DNA of 64,000 nt from an uncultured Bacteroidia bacterium (GCA_902762655.1 CACWOZ010000011.1:29659-93658); one strand, 5' to 3'. Shown: positions 16,974-27,134, counted from the stretch's first letter. The notes: generated by a model from the letters alone, not told the origin. Program-made: numbers and translations.

Positions 16974-19900
16974 CTGTTTCTGAAATAGTTGACTGCGTTT
17001 TCAAAAATAGGCTGGCGGCAATTGCCGCTGATGTTCTTGAAGAGATTCTCCTCGTAGCGTTCGCTATGCCCCATCTTGCCGAGTATGTGCCCGTCCGGGC
17101 TGAGTATGCCCTCGATGCCATAGGATGAGCCATTGGGGTTGTCTACATAGCAGAATGCCACTTGACCGTTCTCGAAGAGTTTGCGCGCAAGTTCCTCACC
17201 TGCTACGAATTTGCCTTCCCCATGGCTGAAAGCTATGGAATGCCTTTCGCCAAGTTTGAACGAAGACAACCAGGGAGAGTTCACTGATGCCACTTCCGTC
17301 GTGGCTATCAGGGAAACATGGCGATTGATGTCGTTGCGGAAGAGGGTTGGAGAATCGGGAGTGACGCATCCCAGCTTGCCATAGGGTAGGAGGCCGCTCT
17401 TCACCAGAGCCTGGAATCCGTTGCAGATGCCCAGGATCAGTCCTCCTCTTGCCTGGAGTGCAGTAATTGCGGAACCGACCTTGGCATTGTTGATGACATC
17501 TGCGATGAATTTGCCGCTGCCGTCCGGTTCGTCACCGGAGGAGAAGCCACCGCAGAATGCAAGGATGTGCGCGTCGTCTATGCGGGCGGCAAGTTCATCT
17601 ATTGAGCGGAGGACATCTTCCGGGGTAAGGTTACGGAAGATGAAGGGGCGTACATCTGCGCCTGCTTTGCGGAAGGCTTTGGCGGTGTCGTAGTCGCAGT
17701 TCGTTCCTGGGAATACAGGCAAACAAACCACAGGATGCTCCACAGGCGACGTGCAAGACGCCGCTGCAAGGCTTTCCGCGTCGGGCAAAGGGCCCGTCTG
17801 TGTCCCGCAAGGGGACCCCAGTACGGGCATTGCCCTTCCGTCGGAGCAATGCGTCTTGCCCGCGCCCGCTGCCGCTACTCGCGGAGGATACAGCTTGAAG
17901 TAGCGTCCTTCGTATGCCTCCTCCAGAGCCTCAAGGGCCATATTCTCGCCATTGATACAGATGCCACCATCCGTCACTTCACCGAGCAGCACAGCCGCAG
18001 GATAATCAAGTTCTCCGGCAGCCTCGACGACAGCCGAACCATATCCCAGCGAGAAGAGTTCATCTTCCGGAAGATTGACGCGCACTCCCAGGGCATTGCC
18101 GAAAGCCATCTTCACCAGAGCCTCGGCAACGCCGCCATAACTCAGCGACCAGGCCGACACAATGGCACCGGCACAAACCTGCTCCCGGACAAAGGCCCAA
18201 TTGGATTTCAGTGCGTCCGTATCCGGAATGTAATTGGCAAGCGGAGTATGCCTGATGAGATATATCCTGTTCCCGGCCTTCTTGAATTCAGGAGAAATCA
18301 CCTTGCGCGCGTCCACGGTAGTGATGCCGAAAGCCACGAGAGTGGGAGGCACGTGGATATGCTCGAATGTACCGCTCATGGAATCCTTGCCTCCGATGGA
18401 AGGCAGGCCCAGTTCCGCCTGCATCTTGAGGGCGCCCAGCAAGGCACTGAGAGGCTTGCCCCAGGTATGGGGATCGTGTGTCATCCTCTCGAAATATTCC
18501 TGATATGAGAAACGCATCCCGGACCATTCCGCACCGGAGCACGCCACCTTCGTGCATGCCTCGACAACAGCGTATGCTGCAGCATGATAAGGGCTCCACA
18601 GGGCGATGTCGGGGTTGTATCCGAAGGCCATCACGCTCGCGGTATCGGTATATCCGCCGACAGGAATCTTCTGCACGGATACCTGGGTTTCTGTCATCTG
18701 CCGCCTGCCACCATAAGGCATCAGTACCGTGGAGCGGCCGATAGTGGAATCGAACATCTCCACAAGACCCTTCTGGGACGCGACATTCGCAGAGGACATC
18801 ACCTTCAACATTCTCTCGGAAAGATTGGCACCCTCCGGCCTGAGCACGAAGGGATTCCTGTCCTCAACCGCCGCAATTGTGGCCTTTGCATAATGTTTAG
18901 CACCCGCACTGTCGATGAAACTGCGGGCGAGGTCGCATACCTTCACATCACCATACCACATGCGCATGCGGCCGCTATCGGTCACATCCGCTACATGGGT
19001 GACTTCTATATTGTCCGCAGCGCAGAGCCTGCGGAACTCATCTACCGAAGATGCCTCGACCACCACGGCCATGCGTTCCTGAGATTCACTGATGGCGAGT
19101 TCGGTGGCATTCAGGCCGGCATATTTGGTGGGCACACGGTCGAGGTAGATATCCAGGCCGTCTGCAAGTTCACCTATGGCCACGCTCACTCCGCCGGCGC
19201 CGAAATCGTTGCTCTTCTTGATCAGCCTGGTTACTTCCGGCCTGCGGAAAAGCCTCTGCAGTTGGCGCTCCTCGGGAGCATTACCCTTCTGGACCTCACT
19301 GCCGCAGGTTTCAAGGGAAGCTTCGGTGTGTTCCTTGGAAGATCCGGTGGCGCCTCCGATACCGTCACGGCCGGTGCGACCGCCCAGCATCAGAACCACG
19401 TCACCTGGAGCCGGGCTTTCGCGACGCACGTCAGAGGCCTTCACGGCTCCAACCACCGCGCCTATCTCCATACGCTTGGCGGTATATCCTTCGGAATAGA
19501 TCTCGCGCACATGGGTTGTGGCGAGGCCTATCTGGTTGCCATAACTGGAATACCCTCCGGCCGCCTTGCGGCTGATCATGCGCTGGGGCAGTTTCCCGGG
19601 GATGGTATCTGCCACGCTCGCACAGATGTCTCCTGCGCCTGTCACGCGCATCGCCTGATAGACATATGCCCGGCCGGAAAGAGGGTCGCGAATGGCTCCG
19701 CCGAGACAGGTTGCAGCCCCGCCGAACGGTTCGATTTCGGTCGGATGGTTATGAGTTTCGTTCTTGAACTGCAGAAGCCACTTCTGAGGTTCGCCATCCA
19801 CATCTACATTTATGAATATACTGCACGCATTGTTTTCTTCGCTCTGCTCGAGATCTTCCAGCCTGCCTCTGGCCTTCAGCCAGCGTGCTCCGATGGTAGC

Positions 19901-20293
19901 GAGTTCCATAAGGCAAAGTGGCTTGCCTTCGCGCCCGAGTTCGCTACGCATGTCCGCGAAGAGGCGCAGGGAATCCTCAAGTTCAGCTTTCAGGAAAGAA
20001 TCGTCGATGCTGATTTCCTCTATCTCGGATGTAAAAGTCGTGTGGCGGCAGTGGTCGCTCCAGTAAGTATCCAGGATGCGGAGTTCGGTTTCGGATGGGT
20101 CCCTCCCCTCCTTGACGAAATAGTTCACGACCTCACGGAGGTCATCGGTGTTCATCGCCAGCCCGTGCGACTTGCAGAAGGCGGCGTATCCGCTCTCCGG
20201 CATGGAGGTAAAGCCTGTGAGGTCCTCAAGCGGCTTTATGTCCGCCTGCTCATTGAGAGTCAGCACGGAAAGGTCCTTGCGGCGACATTCCAC
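16970..20293 (-). CDS. purL: FGAM synthase, main body of a frameshifted purL
   Basis: FGAR amidotransferase of the long single-chain type (PurL plus PurQ). 1,107 residues are in this frame; the N-terminal about 130 residues are in another frame (20260-20709) because of a 47-bp tandem duplication. Motifs here: TYWSDHCRHTTF, KNETHNHPTEIEPFGGAATCLGGAIRD, KSNDFGAGGVSVAIGELADGL, SIGGKDSMSGTF, and the C-terminal class I glutaminase with LPVFPGTNCD, GICNGFQAL (catalytic Cys) and MGHSER (His/Glu), all intact. The listed start is a GTG inside the conserved INPVE segment, so it is a frame opening, not a natural start. Removing one 47-bp copy gives a single 1,230-residue frame from 20709. The architecture resembles clostridial PurL. 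Confidence 0.9.
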   Translation of the reverse strand: MECRRKDLSVLTLNEQADIKPLEDLTGFTSMPESGYAAFCKSHGLAMNTDDLREVVNYFVKEGRDPSETELRILDTYWSDHCRHTTFTSEIEEISIDDSFLKAELEDSLRLFADMRSELGREGKPLCLMELATIGARWLKARGRLEDLEQSEENNACSIFINVDVDGEPQKWLLQFKNETHNHPTEIEPFGGAATCLGGAIRDPLSGRAYVYQAMRVTGAGDICASVADTIPGKLPQRMISRKAAGGYSSYGNQIGLATTHVREIYSEGYTAKRMEIGAVVGAVKASDVRRESPAPGDVVLMLGGRTGRDGIGGATGSSKEHTEASLETCGSEVQKGNAPEERQLQRLFRRPEVTRLIKKSNDFGAGGVSVAIGELADGLDIYLDRVPTKYAGLNATELAISESQERMAVVVEASSVDEFRRLCAADNIEVTHVADVTDSGRMRMWYGDVKVCDLARSFIDSAGAKHYAKATIAAVEDRNPFVLRPEGANLSERMLKVMSSANVASQKGLVEMFDSTIGRSTVLMPYGGRRQMTETQVSVQKIPVGGYTDTASVMAFGYNPDIALWSPYHAAAYAVVEACTKVACSGAEWSGMRFSYQEYFERMTHDPHTWGKPLSALLGALKMQAELGLPSIGGKDSMSGTFEHIHVPPTLVAFGITTVDARKVISPEFKKAGNRIYLIRHTPLANYIPDTDALKSNWAFVREQVCAGAIVSAWSLSYGGVAEALVKMAFGNALGVRVNLPEDELFSLGYGSAVVEAAGELDYPAAVLLGEVTDGGICINGENMALEALEEAYEGRYFKLYPPRVAAAGAGKTHCSDGRAMPVLGSPCGTQTGPLPDAESLAAASCTSPVEHPVVCLPVFPGTNCDYDTAKAFRKAGADVRPFIFRNLTPEDVLRSIDELAARIDDAHILAFCGGFSSGDEPDGSGKFIADVINNAKVGSAITALQARGGLILGICNGFQALVKSGLLPYGKLGCVTPDSPTLFRNDINRHVSLIATTEVASVNSPWLSSFKLGERHSIAFSHGEGKFVAGEELARKLFENGQVAFCYVDNPNGSSYGIEGILSPDGHILGKMGHSERYEENLFKNISGNCRQPIFENAVNYFRNR

Positions 20294-20709
20294 AGGGTTG
20301 ATGAAGTAATGGGCAATGCGGTCGAGAGCGTCCTGCGGGAGACTGTCATCGAAAACCAGCAGACGGGCACTCTTGATGCGTATGGGAGACTGTCATCGAA
20401 AACCAGCAGACGGGCACTCTTGATGCGTATATCTGCGGCAGGATCGATCAGATGCACACAGTCCACCGCGGAGGAAGCCCTTTGATCGAACTGGCCGGGG
20501 ATATACTCCACGGCAAGATATTTCTTCCCTGTAAGGTCTATGCTGTCGGTCACCGTATCCGTGACGGTTTCTCCAAACACGCTGTACCGGCATTTCTCTA
20601 CAAGTTCATCAGAAAAGCCGAATAAGTCATACACATTGATCAGACGCAGCTTGTCCAGAGAGAGCGAAAGGTTCTCGTTGAACTCGGAGCGCAGGCTTTC
20701 CGCCTCCAC
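20260..20709 (-). pseudogene. purL: Detached N-terminal fragment of purL
   Basis: Residues 1 to about 105 (ESLRSEFNENLSLSLDKLRL, INVYDLFGFSDELVEK, KYLAVEYIPGQFDQRASSAVDCVHLI, RIKSARLLVFDDSLP) match the N-terminal PurS-like domain of long clostridial-type PurL. After the 47-bp duplication the frame reads unrelated sequence (YASRVPVCWF...) and stops at 20260. The only standard start is GTG 20709; the family-like [18 protein letters not shown] extends upstream into purE, and a TAA closes that frame before any ATG or GTG, so the true N-terminus is uncertain. Confidence 0.88.
20337..20430. repeat. Perfect 47-bp tandem duplication inside purL
   Basis: Copies at 20337-20383 and 20384-20430 are identical over 47 bases. 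47 is not a multiple of three, so the second copy shifts the purL frame. Deleting either copy joins DDSLP to QDALDRIAHYFINPVE without a stop. Confidence 0.95.
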
Positions 20710-20729
20710 GCCGAACTGCTTTTTCTTCT

Positions 20730-21212
20730 CTACGAATAATCGTTTGTTGTTGTATTCAAGACTTTATCACTTTGCTGCTTGCGGAATTCCTGCAGTTTCT
20801 CTGAAAGGCCGCTGTCCTTCAGCGCCAGTATGGCTACGGCGTATAGGGCTGCATTCCTGGCTCCGTCTATCGCCATTGTTGCTACCGGAATCCCTGAAGG
20901 CATCTGGACAATCGAGAGCAGGGAGTCCAGCCCGTTCAGAGCCTTGGATTTCACCGGCACACCGATGACGGGCAGAGTAGTGAGTGCTGCAATCACCCCG
21001 GGAAGATGAGCGGCACCGCCGGCACCAGCTATGATTACCTCGGTGCCATTGCCGGGGGCCGCCTTGACATATTCGGCAAGGGGGCCGGGATTGCGATGGG
21101 CGCTTAGCACTTTCTTTTCGTAGGAAATGCCGAAATCGTCGAGCGTGGCGCATGCGGCGGACATTACATCCCAATCACTTGCGCTGCCCATTATAACTGC
21201 AACTTTGCTCAT
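20730..21212 (-). CDS. purE: N5-carboxyaminoimidazole ribonucleotide mutase
   Basis: Isomerises N5-CAIR to CAIR (class I PurE) or carboxylates AIR (class II). 160 residues from ATG 21212 ([17 protein letters not shown]); the longer frame to 21287 adds residues upstream of the conserved start and was not used. Motifs: [20 protein letters not shown] (HRTP-type), [49 protein letters not shown]. No purK is adjacent. It is the first gene of the operon; its end overlaps the family-like N-terminal coding region of purL. No purine riboswitch is apparent upstream. Confidence 0.95.
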   Translation of the reverse strand: MSKVAVIMGSASDWDVMSAACATLDDFGISYEKKVLSAHRNPGPLAEYVKAAPGNGTEVIIAGAGGAAHLPGVIAALTTLPVIGVPVKSKALNGLDSLLSIVQMPSGIPVATMAIDGARNAALYAVAILALKDSGLSEKLQEFRKQQSDKVLNTTTNDYS

Positions 21213-21250
21213 TTTGATATTAGAATATACTACTTGCCAACAACAGGATA

Positions 21251-21278
21251 CAAATTTACGGAAATAATTGTAACTTTG
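21251..21278. promoter_or_regulatory. Divergent -7 elements for the purine operon and the WG-repeat gene
   Basis: Minus strand TAAATTTG at 21251-21258 lies 38 bases before purE ATG 21212. Plus strand TAACTTTG at 21271-21278 lies 35 bases before ATG 21314. The whole nine-gene purine operon could be read from the first one. Confidence 0.6.
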
Positions 21279-21313
21279 AAAGGACATTTTTTGCGACTTA
21301 TCAACAAAACGAC

Positions 21314-23314
21314 ATGAGTTATCAACATCTGCTCTCCTTGCTCTGCTGTGTATTCATCGCTTCCGGAGCATATGCCCAGAATCTCAAACCTGTAAAAGAC
21401 AAAACCACCAAAAAGTATGGCTACCAGGTAAAAGGAAACAAAACGTGGGTGATAGCCCCGAGTTTCGACAATGCCAAGAAGTTCACCGACGGATATGCAG
21501 AAGTTGAAATCGGAGGATATACCGGTCTGATCGACCAGGACGGCGCATTTCTCTTTGCACCGGAATACGACAAGATAGGCAAGTTCGACAAGTTCGGCTA
21601 CTGTGAACTCATGCGCAAGACAGACGGAGTAAAACTGCACGGTGTAGCCGATCGCAGCGGACGCATCATAATCCCTTTGGAATGCCGTTCCGTCAGTGTT
21701 GACAGTTATGGCCGCTTCATCTATGCAAAATACGATACCGCCCTGCCAGGATTCAGATCCGACCAGCTCTGGGGTGTCTATGACACAGAAGGCCGGAGAG
21801 TCTTTTCTCCCCAGTTTTCAGTAACTCCCTCCTTCAGGGACGGCATTGGCATTGCCAAATCTGCTCGCACAGGTCTCTATGGCATGATTTCCGGTGACGG
21901 CAGAGTGCTCAAAGACTTCAAATATCTCACGATAACGCGCTTTTCCGGAGGCTATAAAGCCCTCGGAACAGATTTATCGCATACCATATGGAGCGAAGAC
22001 CTGTTGAGCAGCCAGGTACTTCCTCATCCGGGAGCGGTCATCCCCTATGATCCGCAGGGAGATCCCGTCCGTGCCGCCGCATGGCATAAGGGTCCTGTAG
22101 GCATCAGACTGCACAGGAACACTCTTAAGAGAGCGGAAATCCGCATGGGATATATGGGAGCCCAGGCTTGGTGCAGCGAACTTCCCATTGATTGGGGATA
22201 CGGACGTTTCGTCCGGCTGGAGCCCTGCGAGGTGCCCGCCGGAACACCGGATGCCATGTACTACGGCTCAGCCAGGCGCTACTACACCCTGAAGGCTCTT
22301 CTATATGAAGCCGACGGACGTTTCGTACGAGAAATCTGCAACCGCGGATGGATAGAGGCAGACTGCAGCGAAGGAGCGTTCTACAATGCCGGGGGGAAGG
22401 AGATGTGGCTGATTCTGGCGAATCCCAATGCCCTTGGCATGCCCATGTTCACGATGGACGTGCATGACTACCGGCCTCTCCAACACACCGACATCTTTAC
22501 CGGACTCGGCCTGACCATACAGGAGATGAGTGACCTTACACGACTTTATAACTTCACCGAACTATGCCGCGATATATATGAAGGAGAGAATGTAGGGGTT
22601 TGCACATACATTCCCCGCATACCCAGCCTGACACATGCGCGCATAGAGAGGGATGCCAGCCGTGCGCAGATATTCCACTATCCCCTGCGCATGGGCGAAG
22701 TCGTCAACTGCAAAATCAACAGGAAGAACGGAATCCCTGAACTTGAACTGTCGGACGACCTGGTCTGCCGCTATAAGGATAAATTCGAAGACCCCTACTA
22801 CTCCATGAGGGGCGGAGATGAACTGATTTACTGGGGCCCCAATAATGCCCGCACGGTAGTACTTCGTCTGGAAGCGGCTTCCCGTTCCGGCAATTTCACC
22901 CGTGACGACATTCACGGCACCGATTACTCATACAGGTTCGTGCTGGATATGTTCGAAGAAGACGGCACCTGGCTCCGGACGCTTGCAGAGGCTCCCTGGA
23001 TCGATTATGTAATCGACGGGGTAATAGTTTTCGAGCCCCTTGGCCTGGCACTTATCACTCCTTTCACCGGGCGCAGCCAGCAACAGCCACAGGCGCAAAA
23101 CCCACCTCAGGGGCACGGCCATGTGGTGCAGAATCGTAACGGCAAGCCCGCACGAAGCGCTGCTACGGAAGTACATGGTGGAAGCAGGTCCAGCATAGGC
23201 AATGCCGATGCGTACAAACCTGCTTCCACAAAACCATCTGCCGGCCCGGCTCCCCTTCCTGCAGAGCCTCTGCCCCACACCCTATCGGCACTGGAGCATG
23301 CTCTGGGTTATTAG
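21314..23314 (+). CDS. Secreted WG-repeat protein
   Basis: 666 residues. A signal peptide ([22 protein letters not shown]) is followed by WG/KWG-type beta repeats in residues about 35-240, e.g. [54 protein letters not shown] and [17 protein letters not shown]. Residues about 260-570 are a beta-rich region I do not recognise, and the last about 80 residues are Gln/Pro/Ser-rich and probably disordered ([15 protein letters not shown]). WG repeats are thought to form propeller-like binding surfaces; the ligand is unknown. It has its own -7 element and is convergent with dnaK across a hairpin terminator. Confidence 0.78.
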   Translation: MSYQHLLSLLCCVFIASGAYAQNLKPVKDKTTKKYGYQVKGNKTWVIAPSFDNAKKFTDGYAEVEIGGYTGLIDQDGAFLFAPEYDKIGKFDKFGYCELMRKTDGVKLHGVADRSGRIIIPLECRSVSVDSYGRFIYAKYDTALPGFRSDQLWGVYDTEGRRVFSPQFSVTPSFRDGIGIAKSARTGLYGMISGDGRVLKDFKYLTITRFSGGYKALGTDLSHTIWSEDLLSSQVLPHPGAVIPYDPQGDPVRAAAWHKGPVGIRLHRNTLKRAEIRMGYMGAQAWCSELPIDWGYGRFVRLEPCEVPAGTPDAMYYGSARRYYTLKALLYEADGRFVREICNRGWIEADCSEGAFYNAGGKEMWLILANPNALGMPMFTMDVHDYRPLQHTDIFTGLGLTIQEMSDLTRLYNFTELCRDIYEGENVGVCTYIPRIPSLTHARIERDASRAQIFHYPLRMGEVVNCKINRKNGIPELELSDDLVCRYKDKFEDPYYSMRGGDELIYWGPNNARTVVLRLEAASRSGNFTRDDIHGTDYSYRFVLDMFEEDGTWLRTLAEAPWIDYVIDGVIVFEPLGLALITPFTGRSQQQPQAQNPPQGHGHVVQNRNGKPARSAATEVHGGSRSSIGNADAYKPASTKPSAGPAPLPAEPLPHTLSALEHALGY

Positions 23315-23348
23315 CCGTGATCGGTAAACTGTATTTACCAATCACGGC
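23314..23348. terminator. Bidirectional hairpin between the WG-repeat gene and dnaK
   Basis: GCCGTGATCGGTAAA (23314-23328) pairs with TTTACCAATCACGGC (23334-23348): a 15-bp stem with one G-T-type mismatch and a five-base loop. It begins at the last base of the WG-gene stop and ends nine bases before the dnaK stop. Confidence 0.7.
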
Positions 23349-23356
23349 ATTGGGAA

Positions 23357-25267
23357 CTATTGTTCATCGGGGCCGTTGTTGCCGCCGTAGTCGGGGCCGG
23401 GGCCTTGAGGACCACCCTGAGGGCCGCCCTGATTGGGATCGAAGCCGCCCTGAGGGCCAGCCTGTCCGGCCTGTGCTCCAGCCTGGTACATCTTCTCGAA
23501 AGCCTTGCTCAGGGCTTCGGAGTAGCGGTCGATATCAGCGATATTCTGATTCTTGACAGCTTCCTTCAGAGGATTCAGGTTGCTTTCCACCTCCGCCTTG
23601 ACATCAGCGGGAACTTTGTCGCCATTATCCTTGAGGAACTTCTCGGCCTGGAAGCAGAGGGCGTCGGCATTGTTGATCTTGTCTACGCGCTCCTTGGCAG
23701 CCTTGTCGGCATCTTCGTTAGCCTTGGCCTCGTCGCGCATACGCTTGATCTCGTCTTCGCTCAGACCGCTGGATGCCTCGATGCGGATATGCTGCTCCTT
23801 GCCGGTGCTCTTGTCCTTTGCGGATACGCTCAGGATACCATTGGTATCGATATCGAAGGATACTTCAATCTGAGGGATTCCGCGGGGTGCGGGAGCGATG
23901 CCGTCGAGGTGGAAGATACCGATCTGCTTGTTGTCCTTTGCCATCGGACGCTCGCCCTGGAGGACGCGGATCTCGACGGAAGGCTGGTTGTCTGCAGCGG
24001 TGCTGAACACCTGCTCCTTATGTACAGGGATGGTGGTATTGCTTTCGATAAGTTTGGTCATCACGCCGCCGAGGGTTTCGATACCCAGCGAAAGAGGTGT
24101 GACGTCGAGAAGGAGGACATCCTTCACATCGCCTGCGAGCACGCCGCCCTGGATAGATGCGCCGATTGCGACGACCTCGTCGGGATTGACGCTCTTGTTG
24201 GGTTCCTTGCCGAAGAAGTTCTTAACCAGTTCCTGAATCTTGGGGATACGGGTGGAACCGCCTACGAGCAGGACTTCGTCGATGTCGGAAGTGCTCAGGT
24301 GCGCATCCTGCAAAGCCTTGCGGCAAGGCTCGATGCTACGCTGGAACAGGTTGTCGCAGAGTGCTTCGAACTTGGCACGGGTAAGACTCTTGACGAGGTG
24401 GCGGGGAACGCCGTCAACTGCGGTGATGTAAGGCAGGTTGATCTCTGTGCTGGTCTGGTTGGAGAGTTCGATCTTAGCCTTCTCGGCAGCCTCTTTCAGA
24501 CGCTGGAGGGCCATAGGGTCTTTCTTGAGGTCCAGGCCGCTGTTCTCGGATGCGAACTCGCTTGCGAGCCAGTCGATGATTACCTGGTCGAAGTCGTCAC
24601 CACCGAGGTGGGTGTCACCGTTGGTGGACTTCACCTCGAACACGCCGTCGCCGAGTTCCAGTATGGAGATATCGAAGGTGCCGCCGCCGAGGTCGTAGAC
24701 TGCGACTTTCATGTTCTTGTTCTTCTTGTCGAGACCGTAGGCAAGTGCTGCCGCGGTAGGCTCGTTGATGATACGTTTGACATCAAGACCAGCGATCTTG
24801 CCGGCTTCCTTGGTAGCCTGCCTCTGGGAGTCGGAGAAGTATGCAGGCACGGTGATGACAGCCTCCGTGACGGGCTGGCGGAGATAATCCTCAGCCGTCT
24901 TCTTCATCTTCTGAAGGATGATTGCGCTGATCTCCTGGGGAGAATAAAGACGTCCGTTGATATCTACACGGGGGGTATTGTTCTCACCCTTGACAACGCT
25001 GTAGGGCACACGGGCGGTTTCCCTGCCCACCTGATCGTAGGTTTCACCCATGAAGCGCTTGATGCTGAATACAGTGTTCTTCGGATTGGTGATTGCCTGA
25101 CGCTTGGCAGGGTTGCCCACCTTGCGCTCGCCGTCGTCTGTAAATGCGACCACCGAAGGAGTGGTGCGCTGGCCTTCGTTATTGATGATTACGGTAGGCT
25201 GGTTGCCTTCCATGACCGCCACGCAACTGTTCGTGGTTCCAAGGTCGATTCCAATGATTTTTCCCAT
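23357..25267 (-). CDS. dnaK: Molecular chaperone DnaK (Hsp70)
   Basis: ATP-dependent cytoplasmic chaperone. 636 residues, usual length. N-terminal ATPase signatures [35 protein letters not shown] and [17 protein letters not shown] are intact; the substrate-binding domain ([35 protein letters not shown]) and helical lid follow. The C-terminal tail is Gly/Pro/Gln-rich ([16 protein letters not shown]) and ends in DEQ. No grpE or dnaJ lies next to it, so it is a single-gene unit. The upstream region lacks an obvious TAnnTTTG and has no CIRCE-type repeat. Confidence 0.98.
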   Translation of the reverse strand: MGKIIGIDLGTTNSCVAVMEGNQPTVIINNEGQRTTPSVVAFTDDGERKVGNPAKRQAITNPKNTVFSIKRFMGETYDQVGRETARVPYSVVKGENNTPRVDINGRLYSPQEISAIILQKMKKTAEDYLRQPVTEAVITVPAYFSDSQRQATKEAGKIAGLDVKRIINEPTAAALAYGLDKKNKNMKVAVYDLGGGTFDISILELGDGVFEVKSTNGDTHLGGDDFDQVIIDWLASEFASENSGLDLKKDPMALQRLKEAAEKAKIELSNQTSTEINLPYITAVDGVPRHLVKSLTRAKFEALCDNLFQRSIEPCRKALQDAHLSTSDIDEVLLVGGSTRIPKIQELVKNFFGKEPNKSVNPDEVVAIGASIQGGVLAGDVKDVLLLDVTPLSLGIETLGGVMTKLIESNTTIPVHKEQVFSTAADNQPSVEIRVLQGERPMAKDNKQIGIFHLDGIAPAPRGIPQIEVSFDIDTNGILSVSAKDKSTGKEQHIRIEASSGLSEDEIKRMRDEAKANEDADKAAKERVDKINNADALCFQAEKFLKDNGDKVPADVKAEVESNLNPLKEAVKNQNIADIDRYSEALSKAFEKMYQAGAQAGQAGPQGGFDPNQGGPQGGPQGPGPDYGGNNGPDEQ

Positions 25268-25371
25268 AATATCTGTCTTTTTCTTGTTTTTCTATTATTC
25301 TGTCACCTTGCAGCGACGCTTTTCTTTATAACGAAAGCTGTGCCACCGGCAGTTTTCTGACAAATTGTCAT

Positions 25372-25379
25372 TATCTTTG
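25372..25379 (+). promoter_or_regulatory. -7 element of the pseudouridine synthase gene
   Basis: TATCTTTG, eight bases before ATG 25388, implying a very short leader. Confidence 0.6.
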
Positions 25380-25387
25380 CCCCAGAT

Positions 25388-26116
25388 ATGGAATACCGTA
25401 CTCTGGACAAGGCTGAATACGACGATCTGGCATCCCGGATCGTATACGAAGACAATCACCTGCTTGTGTTCGACAAGAAGGCCGGAGAAATAGTGCAGGG
25501 CGACAAGACCGGGGACGAAGCCCTCTGCGAAACCTTAAAGGCGTTCATAGCCATGCGGGACCGTAAACCCGGGAAAGTGTTCATGGGTGTCCCCCACCGC
25601 CTGGACAGGCCCGTATGCGGGCTCTGCATCTTCGCAAAAACATCCAAGGCCCTGGAAAGGCTGAACGCCATGTTCAGGGACGGAGAAGTGCACAAGACCT
25701 ACCTTGCACTGTGCTGCGCCGCACCTTCGCAGCCAGAAGGGCTGCTGGAAGACTGGATGGAACGGAATGAACGCCTCAACAAGAGTTTCATCACCCGAAA
25801 ACCCGGGGCAAATGCAAAGCTGGCCAGACTGCGCTACAGGCACGTTGCCGACACCGAACGCTATCACCTGCTCGAAGTCGAATTGCTTACCGGCCGGCAC
25901 CATCAGATACGCTGCCAACTATCCCACATGGGATGCCCTATCAAAGGAGATCTCAAGTATGGAGCACCCCGTTCCAATCCAGACGGAGGAATATGCCTGC
26001 AAGCCCACAGTATCGCTCTGATTCATCCTGTCAGGAAGGATGAACTTCGGCTTGTGGCAACTTTACCTCTATCCTGGAAACTTCCGGCCGGGGTGTCTGA
26101 AGCCTTAGGCGGGTGA
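25388..26116 (+). CDS. RluA-family RNA pseudouridine synthase
   Basis: 242 residues. The catalytic motif HRLDRPVCGLCIFAKTSKAL (Asp in HRLD) is near residues 71-90, followed by KTYLALC and LLTGRHHQIRCQLSHMGCPIKGDLKYG, diagnostic of RluA-type enzymes. There is no S4 domain, so it is the short single-domain form that modifies rRNA or tRNA uridines; the target cannot be read from sequence. The 3' end overlaps the AraC-type regulator on the other strand by 86 bases, which is long for two real genes, but both C-termini look authentic. Confidence 0.9.
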   Translation: MEYRTLDKAEYDDLASRIVYEDNHLLVFDKKAGEIVQGDKTGDEALCETLKAFIAMRDRKPGKVFMGVPHRLDRPVCGLCIFAKTSKALERLNAMFRDGEVHKTYLALCCAAPSQPEGLLEDWMERNERLNKSFITRKPGANAKLARLRYRHVADTERYHLLEVELLTGRHHQIRCQLSHMGCPIKGDLKYGAPRSNPDGGICLQAHSIALIHPVRKDELRLVATLPLSWKLPAGVSEALGG

Positions 26117-27074
26117 GCATGTCGGACGGTGTCTCGTTCATGAACATCTTGAAACACATGTTATAGGTAACCTGTGAGTGGAATCCGCACATGAAGGCGA
26201 GTTCTATTACTTTCAGCCACGGGTCAGACCTCATCAGCTCCACGGAATACAGCACACGATGCCAGTTGACATACTGGCGGAAATTCCTGTCGGTATATTT
26301 GTTTACCGCGCGGCTGACATATACTTTGTTGATTTTCAGCAGCTCCGACACCCTTTCCAGTGTCAGTTTGTCGTCGAGATAAGGTTTATGGTCCTGCATG
26401 AACTGCTCGATACGCTTGTAGGCTTTGGCCAGAATCGCGTTTTCCACCTCAGGAATAACCTCCGCCATATTTCCTCCGGAAAGGAGTATGGTCTGTATGC
26501 GGCGTTCTTTTTTGCGGTTAAGAATCATGGTCCTTCCGCTTCTGGCACGCAGGAAAAGTACAATATTCAAGACAACCAAGGCTATCGCGACATATTCATA
26601 AACCAAGGAAGGGGCATTTTCGTTTCGCATTGTCACCAGACCGAATATAAACGCCAGTGTCACGAATGAGTAAACCATTCTGGAATCCTCCTCGGCGCAG
26701 CACCATGCCGCATCTTTTCGGAACAGTTCTGTGGGGTTTTTGTATTTAGAGGCCGTGGCTGAAAACTGGAGCAGGATGATGAATGCCACCGAAGGATACA
26801 ATAAAAGGTAGGTGGAGATGGCCGGTGCCTTGTCCTGCAGACTCGCGCACAGGAAAAAGAGCGATGCCGGAGCAATGAGATGCAGATTGACAGAACTATC
26901 TTCGCGGGTAAGCGGATATGCAATGAATATGACGGATGTGACTATCAGGTAACAGCATACCCGGAAGGCCCTGTCCTCTATGTCATGAAGCAGGAATTCC
27001 TGGAGGATGAAAAGAATGATAAGGATGAATGGGAGAACCCTGAGGAAGAGATGTAAGGTAAGAAAACGTTTCAT
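26031..27074 (-). CDS. Membrane-bound AraC-family transcriptional regulator
   Basis: 347 residues. Residues about 8-180 contain five or six hydrophobic segments (FLRVLPFILIILFILQEFLL, CYLIVTSVIFIAYPL, LIAPASLFFLCASL, YLLLYPSVAFIILLQF, SFVTLAFIFGLVTM, YVAIALVVLNIVLFL). Residues about 240-330 are an AraC-type double helix-turn-helix (LTLERVSELLKINKVYVSRAVNKYTDRNFRQYVNWHRVLYSVELM, then VIELAFMCGFHSQVTYNMCFKMFMNETPSDML). This looks like a membrane sensor with a cytoplasmic DNA-binding domain. Ligand and targets unknown. It is monocistronic and convergent with the pseudouridine synthase. Confidence 0.82.
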   Translation of the reverse strand: MKRFLTLHLFLRVLPFILIILFILQEFLLHDIEDRAFRVCCYLIVTSVIFIAYPLTREDSSVNLHLIAPASLFFLCASLQDKAPAISTYLLLYPSVAFIILLQFSATASKYKNPTELFRKDAAWCCAEEDSRMVYSFVTLAFIFGLVTMRNENAPSLVYEYVAIALVVLNIVLFLRARSGRTMILNRKKERRIQTILLSGGNMAEVIPEVENAILAKAYKRIEQFMQDHKPYLDDKLTLERVSELLKINKVYVSRAVNKYTDRNFRQYVNWHRVLYSVELMRSDPWLKVIELAFMCGFHSQVTYNMCFKMFMNETPSDMLTRLRLQTPRPEVSRIEVKLPQAEVHPS

Positions 27075-27105
27075 TGTCGTTTTTTTTCGGCAAGATACGA
27101 CAAAA

Positions 27106-27134
27106 CCCCGTGCAGGTGGTAGGTCTGAACGGGG
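27106..27134 (-). terminator. Probable terminator of the gyrA-yitT leftward run
   Basis: On the minus strand CCCCGT (27129-27134) and ACGGGG (27106-27111) can pair and are followed by TTTTG. The loop is long (17 bases), so support is moderate. The stretch 27075-27192 holds nothing else I recognise. Confidence 0.4.

Noticed and set aside
21213-21313. Purine riboswitch upstream of purE
   Set aside because: The leader is only about 30 bases after the predicted -7 element and has no three-stem fold or conserved loops of the purine aptamer.
23360-25360. 666-residue plus-strand frame opposite dnaK
   Set aside because: Exact antisense of a highly conserved gene; arises from codon bias. The same holds for 37309-39126 opposite gyrA and 18584-20485 opposite purL.
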